A stretch of 64,000 nt of DNA from Acidobacteriota bacterium (GTDB lineage Bacteria; Acidobacteriota; Terriglobia; Bryobacterales; Bryobacteraceae): the NCBI GenBank assembly GCA_026393985.1, contig JAPKZB010000078.1:62001-126000 (forward strand), given 5' to 3'. The notes beneath the pieces are model-generated. The model was not told the origin of the DNA and made no database searches. It saw only the letters and a list, made by a program, of their open reading frames with translations. The position numbers and the translations under genes are program-made. Of this stretch, positions 43,463-52,194 are shown piece by piece; the first letter of the stretch is position 1; the number at the start of each line of letters is the position of its first letter.

Positions 43463-44368
43463 ATGGATGAGAATCCCCCGAAGGAACGCCGGCGCCGGCC
43501 CCGCTTGCCCGCCCGGGCGTCGATGCAAGTCCAGCTTTGGCTGCAACTGCCCAATGGGAAGTGGCAGAAGCTGTCGGCGGCGGTGGAGAACTTTTCGCAG
43601 AGCGGCCTCGGGGTTCTGGTGCACGCGGAGCTGGAGACCGGACAGACCGTGCTCGTCGAGGGAGCGCCAGCCAGCGTGGCCTCCGGGCCGGGCCGTCCGC
43701 ACGGGATCGTCAGTTGGGTCAATCCGGCGGGAAATGCGTTTCGGGCCGGCATCTCGTTTGAATTGAGTTCGCCGGGAGGTCCCTCGATCGGGAACCCTTA
43801 CGCCGTGAACTCCTCCGACGAAGAGCTGGACTACTACGAGTTCCTGCAGATTCACCCGAAAGCGGAGCCGGATACCATCCACCGGGTCTACGGGATTCTG
43901 GCCAAACGCTTTCATCCGGAGAACCAGGACACGGGGAGCGAACAGCTTTTCAAGGCCCTGGTGACCGCCTACCGGGTGCTCGGCGACCCGGTGCGCCGGG
44001 CCGCGTACGACGTCGAACGGGGGCGGGCGCAGAAGCGGCAATGGCGGGTTTTCAGCCCGGAATCGGCTTCCGGCGGGGTGGAGGCCGAACGCGAACAGCG
44101 GCAGGCCGTGCTGGCCATGCTCTACGTCAAGCGGATGCGGGAGACCCACAACCCCGGGGTTCACATTCAGGAATTTGAGGAAATCCTGGGCATTCCCCGT
44201 GAGCATCTGGAGTTTACCCTCTGGTATCTGCGGAAGCAGGGTTTTGTAGTCCGCACCCACCATGGCCGGTATGCCATCACTGTCAAAGGGGTTGACCGGG
44301 CCGAGGAGTGGGGCGCAACGCCCCGACCGGCTGCGTCGTACCTGACACCGGAGCTCTGCTTTCGGTAG
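43463..44368 (+). CDS. PilZ - J-domain - winged-helix fusion protein
   Basis: The 301-residue cytosolic protein has an N-terminal PilZ-like domain at 8-103: an Arg cluster RRRRPR (9-14) and NFSQSG (43-48), matching the c-di-GMP-binding RxxxR and (D/N)xSxxG signatures. A J domain follows at about 123-183 (YYEFLQIHP, LAKRFHPENQD, VTAYRVLGDPVRRAAYD), in which the DnaK-activating HPD is HPE. A C-terminal winged-helix-like region runs about 205-275 (VHIQEFEEILGI, LEFTLWYLRKQGFV). It could link c-di-GMP to DnaK or to transcription. A TTG at 43436 is in frame; ATG 43463 is preferred. Its end overlaps the convergent gene by 86 nt. Confidence 0.85.
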   Translation: MDENPPKERRRRPRLPARASMQVQLWLQLPNGKWQKLSAAVENFSQSGLGVLVHAELETGQTVLVEGAPASVASGPGRPHGIVSWVNPAGNAFRAGISFELSSPGGPSIGNPYAVNSSDEELDYYEFLQIHPKAEPDTIHRVYGILAKRFHPENQDTGSEQLFKALVTAYRVLGDPVRRAAYDVERGRAQKRQWRVFSPESASGGVEAEREQRQAVLAMLYVKRMRETHNPGVHIQEFEEILGIPREHLEFTLWYLRKQGFVVRTHHGRYAITVKGVDRAEEWGATPRPAASYLTPELCFR

Positions 44369-46373
44369 GTGTACTGCCCGAGGGGTTGCCAAAGGTAACC
44401 AGGTGCTGGCCGCGCGGCAGCAGCACGGTAAATCGGCCCGGGCCGCTGTCGAGGATCAGCGGCGCGGCCTCCATGCCGTCGATCTCGACGATGGCCGGAC
44501 GCAGATTCAGCACGGCGATCGCCCGCCCGGCGCTGGCGTAGGCCAGGTCCACCGAACCACCCCGCACCGCCGCCGTCTTCAGGTCGCCGTTAAAGTCGAG
44601 CACGCGGAACGGCAGCGTGGCCGTGGACGGTTCGATGGCCACCGGGCCCGGCGGCAGCCAGAGCGTTCGCTCGTCGGCCACCGGCCACAAACGACCGTTC
44701 ACGATAGCCGCCCCCTGCCAGGGGATTCCCACGCCGCGCGGCGATTCGATCACCAGACGATTGGCGACGTACTCCACCCGGTCCACGGTGGCCGCCGCGG
44801 AGGCCAGCAGCGGCAGATCCTGGGGCAGGATGGAATTCTCAAAGTACAGCGCCACGCGGGCGAAGGCTTTGGCCGAGAGATTCACCAGTTGGAACAGCTC
44901 GGTGCCGGTCTGCTGTTTGGTGGGGTAAACATCCTGGTAGCGTTCGACGATGTTGATGTCGATGGCCAGCTTCTCGCGATGCGTCGTCAGCGGATTATAC
45001 TTCTCGGCAATCTGCGGGTAGCGCTGCGGACCGAGATGCCAGATCGTCGCGGGGTCTTCAATGAGGAAGGTGAAATCGTGGCTGTCGAGCAGCGGCAGCA
45101 GGCGGCCGGCATCGGCGCCGATCAGCTCCCGCATGCGGGTATCAAACCGGTCGTCGACGTGAGTCAGCACGATGTCGAGATGCGGCTTCTGCCGCCGTTC
45201 GGCCTCCAGGCGCCCCAGCCACTCCTCTTGCATCTGCTTGGCCAGATGGGCCCGAAAGTCGAGCAAGGCCGGTCGCAGTTCGTGTTTGCGGTCCTTGACG
45301 ATGGCCAGCGGATCGACGCCGTGCTCGCGCGTAAACGCGGCGCGGGCGTTGTCGTTGAAGGGGGTGAAGCGGGCCGGATTGTCGATGCCTTCGAGCGATT
45401 CAAAGTACAGCTCGGCCAGATTGACGCCGTCCCAGTCGAAGCGGCGGACAAGTCCGGAGAGCCCGGCGGCGACGGCCCGCGCGCAGTCGGGGTTCTGCAG
45501 GTTCATCAGCTTGCGCCAGTCGAGGTGAGCGTCCTGCAGCAGGGCGGTCTTTTCGCGCCACTCGGGATGCTGCTGCCAGAACTGCTCGCTGACGTGCGGC
45601 AGTTCGACCCAGGCATAGACGAGGATCGCCCGACGGTGACAGGCTTCAATCAGCTTGCGCAGATACTCGTCGCGGCCGGCGTCCGGTTCGTGATAGTGCC
45701 AGGCGGCCACGTGCAGGGCGCCGATGCCGGCCCGCCGCCAGCGTTCGGCAAAGTAGTCCGGGTCGACGCGCAAGCGGTAGCTGGAATCAAAGAAAGCCCA
45801 AAGCCGGCCGCTGCGGTAGGGCGGCTGCAAACCCAGGTCGGCCAGCGCCTGCAGGGCGTAGGGGAATCGTTCATGACCCAGCTTGCCGGGGCCGACGGCC
45901 AGCCACAACACCGCTCCGGCGCCGTGGCGGAGTCCGGCCATCAGCGGCGCTTTCGTCCAACGCTCGTGCGTATAGACTTTGGCCGCGGCCGGAAGGGTGA
46001 ACCGGGGCAGGTCGAGCGACTGCTGCCAGATGATGGGCAGTTGGGGGTCGGCCGCGTCTACGACGCTGCGGGTGGAAGTCAGCGGCCGGCTGGCCACGAT
46101 GCCCAGTGCCTCGGCCAAAGGGCTATCGCCTTCGATCACGACCAGGGCGCCTGCGGCGATGCGGGATAGCCAGGTGGCCGGGTCCGCCGTGGTTCCGGCC
46201 GGCAGCACCAGCAGACGGGCAGGCCCGTCCGCCGCCGAGGTCAGACCGATTGAGGTGAGCACAGCAGGCCAGGAGGTGGGCTCATCGCCGACGACGTGAA
46301 ATGCGTACTGCAGTTCAGGGCGGGCGGCCCCCAGCATCCCCGCCGCGAAGAGAAGACTAACGAGTAATCGCAT
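44283..46373 (-). CDS. Secreted glycoside-hydrolase-like TIM-barrel protein (PgaB C-terminal/GHL-like)
   Basis: The 696-residue protein has a signal peptide (MRLLVSLLFAAGMLGAA), an N-terminal alpha/beta domain (30-180), and a central barrel at about 190-480. The barrel carries YLRKLIEACHRRAILVYAWVELPHVS, DWDGVNLAELYFE (possible acid pair) and KPHLDIVLTHVDDRF. A C-terminal beta domain at about 520-690 follows. The barrel segment is like the hydrolase domains in GHL10/PgaB-type proteins. ATG 46373 lies 17 nt inside the end of the TPR-barrel gene, so the two are cotranslated. The family was placed by motif resemblance only; the last 25 residues are Thr/Pro/Arg-rich and may be disordered. Confidence 0.7.
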   Translation of the reverse strand: MRLLVSLLFAAGMLGAARPELQYAFHVVGDEPTSWPAVLTSIGLTSAADGPARLLVLPAGTTADPATWLSRIAAGALVVIEGDSPLAEALGIVASRPLTSTRSVVDAADPQLPIIWQQSLDLPRFTLPAAAKVYTHERWTKAPLMAGLRHGAGAVLWLAVGPGKLGHERFPYALQALADLGLQPPYRSGRLWAFFDSSYRLRVDPDYFAERWRRAGIGALHVAAWHYHEPDAGRDEYLRKLIEACHRRAILVYAWVELPHVSEQFWQQHPEWREKTALLQDAHLDWRKLMNLQNPDCARAVAAGLSGLVRRFDWDGVNLAELYFESLEGIDNPARFTPFNDNARAAFTREHGVDPLAIVKDRKHELRPALLDFRAHLAKQMQEEWLGRLEAERRQKPHLDIVLTHVDDRFDTRMRELIGADAGRLLPLLDSHDFTFLIEDPATIWHLGPQRYPQIAEKYNPLTTHREKLAIDINIVERYQDVYPTKQQTGTELFQLVNLSAKAFARVALYFENSILPQDLPLLASAAATVDRVEYVANRLVIESPRGVGIPWQGAAIVNGRLWPVADERTLWLPPGPVAIEPSTATLPFRVLDFNGDLKTAAVRGGSVDLAYASAGRAIAVLNLRPAIVEIDGMEAAPLILDSGPGRFTVLLPRGQHLVTFGNPSGSTPTESRAPVSGTTQPVGALRPTPRPGQPL

Positions 46374-48390
46374 ACCAGAACCCCGCACGGATATCGAGAT
46401 AATTGGGACGGCGCGGGTTGCCGGTGTTCACCAGGTGAACGCCGCGCAGTGCCTGGACGGTAAAGAGCATCGACGGCGGCATGGCCGCCCAGCGGAAACG
46501 GACCCCCGGACCGGCCTCGGCCGTGTTGGCCCAATACTGGCGCTTGACGTCGGCATTCAGGTTCATCGACCAGAACAGCTGCGTCCGGAAGGTATTGTCA
46601 TCCTCACCGCCGCCGAAGTTCCGGCCGAACTTGTTCTGCGACTGAAAGATGGTGTTGTGGTCAAACCGGCTCACGTAGACGGCGTCGTTGCCGGTTTCGG
46701 CAAACCAGCCGGGCTTGCTGTTCAGAATGGTGGGACCGTAGAAGCGGGTCAGGCTGAGCCCGGCCCGGTAGTCCGGCATGGCGCGCGGAATGTCGGAGCG
46801 GCGGATGTAACTCAGCGCCGTGCCGGCTTCGGCCCAGGCGAACAGGCCGCGGTGGACGGGCGTCGCCACGCCGAGGCCGACGATGAGGGCGCTTTCTGAG
46901 AAATACATGGGGCTGGCCGCGGTCATCTGCGCCCGGTCGAGGCGGCCGCTGCGGGTATCGCCGACAAAACGGGCGGAAAAGTAAGGCTGAAGGGGACCTT
47001 TCACCTTCCATGCGGTCTTCAGTTGGCCGTAGGCGAACACATCCTGCCAGCGGGAACTGAACAGGGGGAACAGCCAGAAGGTGGTCTGCAGCCGGGCGCT
47101 GGCCGACCGGAGGTTTTCGTAGGCCTTGTTGGCTTCGAGGGCGACCTTGGGATCGGGACTGCGGCGGGCGAGGTCGAACCAGCGGACGGCGACCTGATCC
47201 TGCCGGGTGATGTTATGGGCCCAGCCGAGCTTCAACATGACGTCGAAATCGAGGGGGTCGGTTTCGTGAGCGATCGCCAGGTATTTGAGGGCGTCGCGCA
47301 GATATCCCTTTTCGAGCGACCGCTGCGCCAACTCCTTGGCCTCGATTCGGCGGGCGGCCTGCGGCGTTTCGGGCCTTTTGCGGAGGCTGCGGGGTAGCTT
47401 CAACACCTCGCGTACGCGGTCGGCCAGTTCGCCTTCGTCGCCCTTGAGGACGAGGTCGAGCAGCGGCATGGCTCCGGTTAAATCGTTGCGGTTCAGACGA
47501 AGAAAACCGAGTTGCGCGGTAGAGAGCAGATCCTCGGGCGCATTGGTGACAATGCGGCGGAACTCGTCTTCGGCTTCGGCCTTGTTGCCCATTTCGAGGA
47601 GAAGATAAGCCAGTTCCCGGCGGAGTTCGATGTTGTTCTCATCGAGCGCCAGCGCCTGGCGGAACTCATAGACGTAGGGATAACGGGCCGGCAGCAGTTC
47701 GCGGGCCGCTTCGGCGACGCGCGGTTCGGCGCCCCGGCTGGCGGCCAGGAGCGCGGCGAAGGCATCTTCGTTGCGCCCCAGCGCCTTCCACACCCGGCCG
47801 AGGTCCAGTAGAAAGGCGCGGATGGTAGGCTTCAGCCGCCAGGCTCGTTCAAAGTGTTTGGCGGCGAGAGCGAGTTCATCGCGCTGCTCGGCCAGTTTGG
47901 CGAGCTCTTCGTGGCCGGAGTAGCTATCCGGCAGCTCGGCCACGGCTTGCTTCCAGCGGGCGATGCCGGTGCGGAGAGGCAGGTCGATGTTCTCATAGGC
48001 CTGCGCGGCGGTTTCGCGGCTGGCCGGGTCGTCTGCTTTGCGGATTCGGTCGAAGACGCGGCGGGCGGCGATGGTCTCCCTGGTTTCGTGGGCGAGGAAG
48101 GCGTATTCGAGCGCGACGTGATGGTCGGCCGGGTCGAGCTCCATGGCGCGGCGAAACTGGTCCCGCGCGGCCACGGTTTTTCCGATCTTCAGCAGGGTGT
48201 AGGCGAGATCCTTGCGAATGGCGGCCCGGTCGGGCGCCAGATGGACCGCCTGGTCAAAGAGGCGGACGGCCTCGTCGAACTGCCGCTCCCGGAGCGCGGC
48301 GTAGGCTTTCTCGAGAACGGGGTAGGACGAATCCGCGGCGGGGGCGCCGAACAGGGCGGCCAGCCAAAGAATGATTACTCTTGTTTGCAC
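46357..48390 (-). CDS. TPR protein with C-terminal outer-membrane barrel (NfrA/PgaA-like)
   Basis: The 677-residue protein has a signal peptide (MQTRVIILWLAALFGAPAA), at least eight TPR units (about 25-440: YAALRERQFDEAVRLFDQAVHL, AYTLLKIGKTVAARDQFRRAM and so on), and a C-terminal region of about 220 residues of barrel strands (FAYGQLKTAWKV, LQPYFSARFVGD, ALIVGLGVATPV, DIRAGFWYAITR). This matches NfrA (phage N4 adsorption protein A) and the TPR-porin layout of PgaA/BcsC exopolysaccharide exporters. The start is GTG 48390. It is coupled to the glycoside-hydrolase-like gene. No synthase or glycosyltransferase is nearby in this window. Confidence 0.82.
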   Translation of the reverse strand: MQTRVIILWLAALFGAPAADSSYPVLEKAYAALRERQFDEAVRLFDQAVHLAPDRAAIRKDLAYTLLKIGKTVAARDQFRRAMELDPADHHVALEYAFLAHETRETIAARRVFDRIRKADDPASRETAAQAYENIDLPLRTGIARWKQAVAELPDSYSGHEELAKLAEQRDELALAAKHFERAWRLKPTIRAFLLDLGRVWKALGRNEDAFAALLAASRGAEPRVAEAARELLPARYPYVYEFRQALALDENNIELRRELAYLLLEMGNKAEAEDEFRRIVTNAPEDLLSTAQLGFLRLNRNDLTGAMPLLDLVLKGDEGELADRVREVLKLPRSLRKRPETPQAARRIEAKELAQRSLEKGYLRDALKYLAIAHETDPLDFDVMLKLGWAHNITRQDQVAVRWFDLARRSPDPKVALEANKAYENLRSASARLQTTFWLFPLFSSRWQDVFAYGQLKTAWKVKGPLQPYFSARFVGDTRSGRLDRAQMTAASPMYFSESALIVGLGVATPVHRGLFAWAEAGTALSYIRRSDIPRAMPDYRAGLSLTRFYGPTILNSKPGWFAETGNDAVYVSRFDHNTIFQSQNKFGRNFGGGEDDNTFRTQLFWSMNLNADVKRQYWANTAEAGPGVRFRWAAMPPSMLFTVQALRGVHLVNTGNPRRPNYLDIRAGFWYAITR

Positions 48391-48447
48391 GGCTTCTTGT
48401 GCCGTAGTGTCGCCGTTGCCGCAATTCTCTCAGGCAATAATGAGGGT

Positions 48448-49614
48448 ATGAGCTTTTCGGGTGTCGATTACTTCCTCGTGGATTCTGCGCTTAACGAGGA
48501 GGAGTTGCTGGTCCGCCGGTCGACGCGCGAGTTCGTTGAGGCGCGGGTGGTTCCCGTCATCAAAGAGGCCTATAACGAAGGGCGCTTCCCGTTGGACCTC
48601 GTACCCGAGTTGGGACGCATGGGCTTTTTCGGCGCCAATCTGTCCGGCTACGGGTGCGCCGGGATGAGTAATGTTGAGTACGGCCTGGTGATGCAGGAGC
48701 TCGAACGGGCCGACTCCGGCCTGCGCTCTTTCGTCAGCGTGCAGGGCGCGCTGGTCATGTACCCGATCCACGCCTACGGCACCGCGGAGCAGAAGCAACA
48801 TTGGCTGCGGCGGCTGGCGACCGGCGAGGCGATTGGCTGCTTCGGGCTGACGGAGCCGGATTTCGGTTCAAACCCAAGCGGCATGAAGACGCGCGCCCGG
48901 CAGGACGGCGCCGATTGGATTCTCGACGGCGAAAAGACCTGGATCACGAATGGTTCGCTGGCCGATGTCGCTCTCGTGTGGGCCCGTACGCCGGAGGGCA
49001 TCCGGGGTTTCCTGGTGGAGCGGGGGACGCCCGGGTTCACCACGGCCGATCTCCACGGCAAGCTCTCGATGCGGGCGTCGGTGACATCGTCTCTATCGTT
49101 CGCGAATTGCCGCGTGCCGGCGACGGCGCTGCTGCCCGAGGCGAAAGGATTGAAAGCCGCGCTTGCGTGCCTGACGCAAGCGCGCTTCGGCATCGGGTGG
49201 GGCGTGCTCGGTGCCGCCATGGAGTGCTACGAAGTGGCTCGTCAATACGTCATTCTTCGTAAGCAGTTCGACGACCGGCCGCTCGCCTCTCATCAATTGG
49301 TACAGGAGAAACTGGCCAACATGATCACTGAGATCACCAAAGGTCAACTGCTCGCCCTGCACGCAGGCCGACTCAAAGACCGGGGTAAACTCGACCCCGC
49401 CCAGGTCTCAATGCTCAAACGGAACAACGTCGCCATCGCGCTTGACTGCGCCCGCGCCGCCCGCGACCTGCTCGGCGCCAACGGGATCATGGACGACTAT
49501 CCGATCATGCGGCACCTGTGCAACCTCGAAACGGTGAAGACCTACGAGGGAACAGACCATATTCATGCCCTGGTCATCGGAGAACGGGTAACCGGTGTTG
49601 CGGCTTACCGTTAG
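48448..49614 (+). CDS. gcdH: Acyl-CoA dehydrogenase, glutaryl-CoA dehydrogenase-like
   Basis: The 388-residue flavoprotein oxidises an acyl-CoA, probably glutaryl-CoA, to crotonyl-CoA with electron transfer to ETF. Motifs are CFGLTEPDFGSNPSGMKTRA (FAD region), WITNGSLADVALVWAR, QFDDRPLASHQLVQEKLA and the catalytic Glu in KTYEGTDHIHALVIG. The GcdH subtype is supported by LTEPDFGSNPSGM and YEGTDHIH. An open frame runs upstream to 47854, antisense to the TPR gene; homology begins at MSFSGVDYFLV (ATG 48448). It is divergent from the TPR gene (57 bp). Confidence 0.93.
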   Translation: MSFSGVDYFLVDSALNEEELLVRRSTREFVEARVVPVIKEAYNEGRFPLDLVPELGRMGFFGANLSGYGCAGMSNVEYGLVMQELERADSGLRSFVSVQGALVMYPIHAYGTAEQKQHWLRRLATGEAIGCFGLTEPDFGSNPSGMKTRARQDGADWILDGEKTWITNGSLADVALVWARTPEGIRGFLVERGTPGFTTADLHGKLSMRASVTSSLSFANCRVPATALLPEAKGLKAALACLTQARFGIGWGVLGAAMECYEVARQYVILRKQFDDRPLASHQLVQEKLANMITEITKGQLLALHAGRLKDRGKLDPAQVSMLKRNNVAIALDCARAARDLLGANGIMDDYPIMRHLCNLETVKTYEGTDHIHALVIGERVTGVAAYR

Positions 49615-49626
49615 GTGGCCTATACT
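49598..49626 (+). promoter_or_regulatory. Probable sigma-70-type promoter for secG
   Basis: TTGCGG (49598-49603) and TATACT (49621-49626) are separated by exactly 17 bp and end 20 bp before the secG ATG. The -35 lies inside the end of gcdH. TTGAGG is a plausible ribosome site between the promoter and ATG 49647. Confidence 0.5.
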
Positions 49627-49646
49627 GATTTGAGGTAGTTCGTTTC

Positions 49647-50081
49647 ATGCCGATACTCTTCTACTTTTTGACGGCGATTCACGTTATCGTCTGCCTTTTC
49701 TTAATCATTGTCGTGCTGCTGCAGAGCGGCAAGGCGGCTGATTTGGCGGGGGCGTTTGGAGGTATGGGTTCGCAGACTGTTTTCGGTCCGCGGGGCGCGG
49801 CTACTGTGTTGACGAAGGCGACCACCATTGCGGCCGGCGTCTTCTTGTTTACTTCGCTTTCTCTCTCCGTGCTTTCCACACGGAGTGGAGGTACCGGTTC
49901 CAAGTCGGTTCTTGAAACCACGAAGGATCCGGCCGCGGCAACGGCCCAGCCTGGCCAGCCGGCTGCTCCGGTTCCCGGCGCCGAGCCGAAAGTGGAGCTG
50001 TTTAACGAGCAGGGCCAGAAGGTGGGTGAGAAGAAGTTGGATCTCACGAACCCGAACGCTCCGGTCGAGAAGAAGAAGTAA
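49647..50081 (+). CDS. secG: Preprotein translocase subunit SecG
   Basis: The 144-residue protein has two membrane helices (about 5-27 and 53-75) and the family segment FLIIVVLLQSGKAADLAGAFGGMGSQTVFGPRGAATVLTKAT-type, split here as VVLLQSGKAADLAGAFGG and QTVFGPRGAATVLT. The long hydrophilic C-terminal tail, rich in Ala/Pro/Lys, is larger than in E. coli (110 residues) but common in this group. SecG assists SecYE in Sec-dependent export. It is followed 23 nt later by tRNA-Leu, a conserved pairing in many genomes. Confidence 0.95.
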   Translation: MPILFYFLTAIHVIVCLFLIIVVLLQSGKAADLAGAFGGMGSQTVFGPRGAATVLTKATTIAAGVFLFTSLSLSVLSTRSGGTGSKSVLETTKDPAAATAQPGQPAAPVPGAEPKVELFNEQGQKVGEKKLDLTNPNAPVEKKK

Positions 50082-50104
50082 ATACGGTTGGAGTTCTCCC
50101 CACT

Positions 50105-50189
50105 GCGGAGGTGGCGGAATTGGCAGACGCACTAGCTTGAGGTGCTAGCGGGTAACACCGTAGGGGTTCAAGTCCCCTCCTCCGCACCA
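50105..50189 (+). tRNA. tRNA-Leu, anticodon GAG
   Basis: The 85-nt cloverleaf includes an encoded CCA. The acceptor stem GCGGAGG pairs with CCTCCGC (50179-50185), and A is the discriminator base as in tRNA-Leu. The anticodon stem CTAGC/GCTAG encloses the loop TTGAGGT with anticodon GAG at 50139-50141. A long variable arm (class II) precedes the GGGGTTCAAGTCCCC T-arm. Confidence 0.97.
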
Positions 50190-50199
50190 TTTTTTGAAG

Positions 50200-50233
50200 A
50201 AAGCCATCCCCCATGGGTTGGCTTTTCTCTTTT
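50200..50233 (+). terminator. Terminator after tRNA-Leu
   Basis: AAAGCCA (50200-50206) pairs with TGGCTTT (50219-50225) around an inner CCC-ATG-GGG-type helix, followed by TCTCTTTT. This is a normal intrinsic terminator shape, 11 nt after the CCA. The remaining gap to 50323 shows no convincing promoter, although GGAGAGGA before the next gene is a strong ribosome site. Confidence 0.65.
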
Positions 50234-50323
50234 GGGTACTGTCGAGCCAACTGCGTTTTCCGTCCAGGGACCTGCATTTGACCCCAAAAGTAGGAACGGG
50301 GGGTTGTACACTGGAGAGGAACC

Positions 50324-50881
50324 ATGCTTTTTCGACTTTGGGCTGGCCTTCTGTTGTTCGCCTGGACCATGCTGGCAGCCGGTGAGCTTTCCGGGCGGCG
50401 CGCTCCGGGTTTTGCTCTACCCGATCTGAACCTGAACTACCACGACCTCGCCGACCTGCGCGGCCGCGTTGTGCTGATCGAGATCATGCAGACCACCTGC
50501 CCGCACTGCAAAGCTCTTTCGGCCAACCTCGAGAAGGCCAAGCAGAAATTCGGCGACCGGATTGCTGTTCTATATATTGTTAATCCGCCCGATAATCAGC
50601 GAACGGTACAGGGCTACATCGCCGAGACCGCCATCAAATCGCCCGTCCTTTTTGACTGTGGGCAGGTAAGCGCATCGTATTTGATGATTACGCCGCAGCG
50701 GCCCTCCATCAGCGTTCCGCACCTATTCGTCATCGATCAGAACGGCTACATCCGCAATGATTTCGGCCACTCCGAGGCCAACAAAAGCATCCTCGAAGGA
50801 AGCGGTCTTGAATCGGAAATCGCCAAAGTGCTGAATGCGCGTTCCGTTCCGACCAAACCTTCCGTTTCTCCCCAAAGGTAA
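50324..50881 (+). CDS. Secreted/periplasmic thioredoxin-like (TlpA-type) protein
   Basis: The 185-residue protein has a signal peptide or anchor (LWAGLLLFAWTMLAAG) and a thioredoxin fold: RAPGFALPDLNLNYHDLADLRG, redox motif CPHC in IEIMQTTCPHCKAL, cis-Pro region ISVPHLFVIDQNG. Such proteins reduce disulfides for cytochrome c maturation or other periplasmic targets. ATG 50324 is preceded by GGAGAGGA at 4-11 nt. It lies 134 bp after the tRNA and 41 bp before citrate synthase, with no obvious functional link to either. Confidence 0.88.
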   Translation: MLFRLWAGLLLFAWTMLAAGELSGRRAPGFALPDLNLNYHDLADLRGRVVLIEIMQTTCPHCKALSANLEKAKQKFGDRIAVLYIVNPPDNQRTVQGYIAETAIKSPVLFDCGQVSASYLMITPQRPSISVPHLFVIDQNGYIRNDFGHSEANKSILEGSGLESEIAKVLNARSVPTKPSVSPQR

Positions 50882-50922
50882 CCCGTCCAAAATTCGATAA
50901 GCTGTCAGAGACTCTCACCGGC

Positions 50923-52194
50923 ATGCCTGCAGACACACTCACCCTTACCGACAACCGAACCGCGAAAACCTACGAAGTGGCCATCAAAGACGGCGCCATC
51001 AAGGCCACCGATCTGCGCCAGATCAAGGTCGACGCCGATGATTTCGGCCTGATGACCTACGATCCCGCCTTCATGAACACCGCGGCCTGCAAGAGCCGGA
51101 TTACCTTCATCGATGGCGATAAGGGGATCCTGAACTATCGCGGCTACCCCATTGATCAGTTGGGTGAAGGCTCCTACGTCGAAACCGCCTACCTGCTCCT
51201 CCACGGCGAACTGCCCAACGCCGCGCAGCTGGCCGACTTCAGCGCCGCCCTGCTTGCGCGCGTCGAAGTCCCCGCCTTTTTTGACAACTTCTTCCATGCC
51301 TTTGAGCAGTCGGCCCACACGATGTCGATGTGGATGGCCGGTCTGGCCGCGCTCTCGGCGGCTTACCCCGGTGCCCGTAAGGTACTCGACCCGGCCTCCC
51401 GCCACGAGTACACGCTGCGCGGCATCGCGCAGGTGCTGACCCTGGCCGCCTACGCGCACCGTCGCGCGCAGGGGCTGCCCATCGTCAAGCCCAAGGCCGG
51501 CCTCGGACTCGTCGAAAACTTCCTGCACATGCTCTTTGACCGCGAACCGGATCCGGTTCTGGTCAAGGCGCTCGATGTGCTCTTCATCCTTCACGCCGAC
51601 CACGAGCAGAACTGTTCGACGTCGACCATGCGTCTGGTAGGCAGCTCACAGGTGGACCCGTTCACCGCCCTCGCCGCCGCCTCCGGTGCTTTGTTCGGCC
51701 CCCTCCATGGCGGGGCGAACGAAGCGGTTCTCAAAATGCTCCGCCACATTGAAAGCGTCGAGAACATTCCGGCGTTTATCGAAGGCGTGAAGAAGGGCGA
51801 AGGCCGGCTGATGGGCTTTGGCCACCGCGTTTATAAGAATTACGACCCCCGAGCCCGCATCGTCAAGCAGACCGCCGATGCGGTCTTCGCCGTCACCGGC
51901 AAGAACCCGCTGCTCGATGTCGCCGTCGAACTCGAACGCATCGCCTTGAGCGACGAATACTTCATCAAACGACGCCTTTACCCCAACGTCGACTTCTATT
52001 CCGGCCTGATCTACGAGGCCATGGGTTTCCCGGTGGAGATGTTCACCGTGCTGTTCGGAGTCGCCCGTACCTCCGGATGGCTCTCCCAATGGGAGGAGTT
52101 AATCTGTGATGACGATCAGAAGATTGGCCGCCCGCGGCAGCTCTATCTCGGCGAAGCGAGGCGCGACTACGTACCTCTCGAAAACCGCGGTTAG
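50923..52194 (+). CDS. gltA: Citrate synthase
   Basis: GltA condenses oxaloacetate with acetyl-CoA. The 423-residue protein has the type I/II dimer-fold motifs: FVLHADHEQNCSTSTMR-like segment (here FILHADHEQNCSTSTMR), FGPLHGGANEAVLKML with the catalytic His, and GFGHRVYKNYDPRA with the second His and Arg. N-terminal TFIDGDKGILNYRGYPIDQL is diagnostic. The length fits. The ankyrin gene starts within its last 89 bp on the same strand, in another frame. Confidence 0.96.
   Translation: MPADTLTLTDNRTAKTYEVAIKDGAIKATDLRQIKVDADDFGLMTYDPAFMNTAACKSRITFIDGDKGILNYRGYPIDQLGEGSYVETAYLLLHGELPNAAQLADFSAALLARVEVPAFFDNFFHAFEQSAHTMSMWMAGLAALSAAYPGARKVLDPASRHEYTLRGIAQVLTLAAYAHRRAQGLPIVKPKAGLGLVENFLHMLFDREPDPVLVKALDVLFILHADHEQNCSTSTMRLVGSSQVDPFTALAAASGALFGPLHGGANEAVLKMLRHIESVENIPAFIEGVKKGEGRLMGFGHRVYKNYDPRARIVKQTADAVFAVTGKNPLLDVAVELERIALSDEYFIKRRLYPNVDFYSGLIYEAMGFPVEMFTVLFGVARTSGWLSQWEELICDDDQKIGRPRQLYLGEARRDYVPLENRG

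Noticed and set aside
44403-46169. 588-residue plus-strand frame opposite the GH-like gene
   Set aside because: It is antisense and without family motifs.
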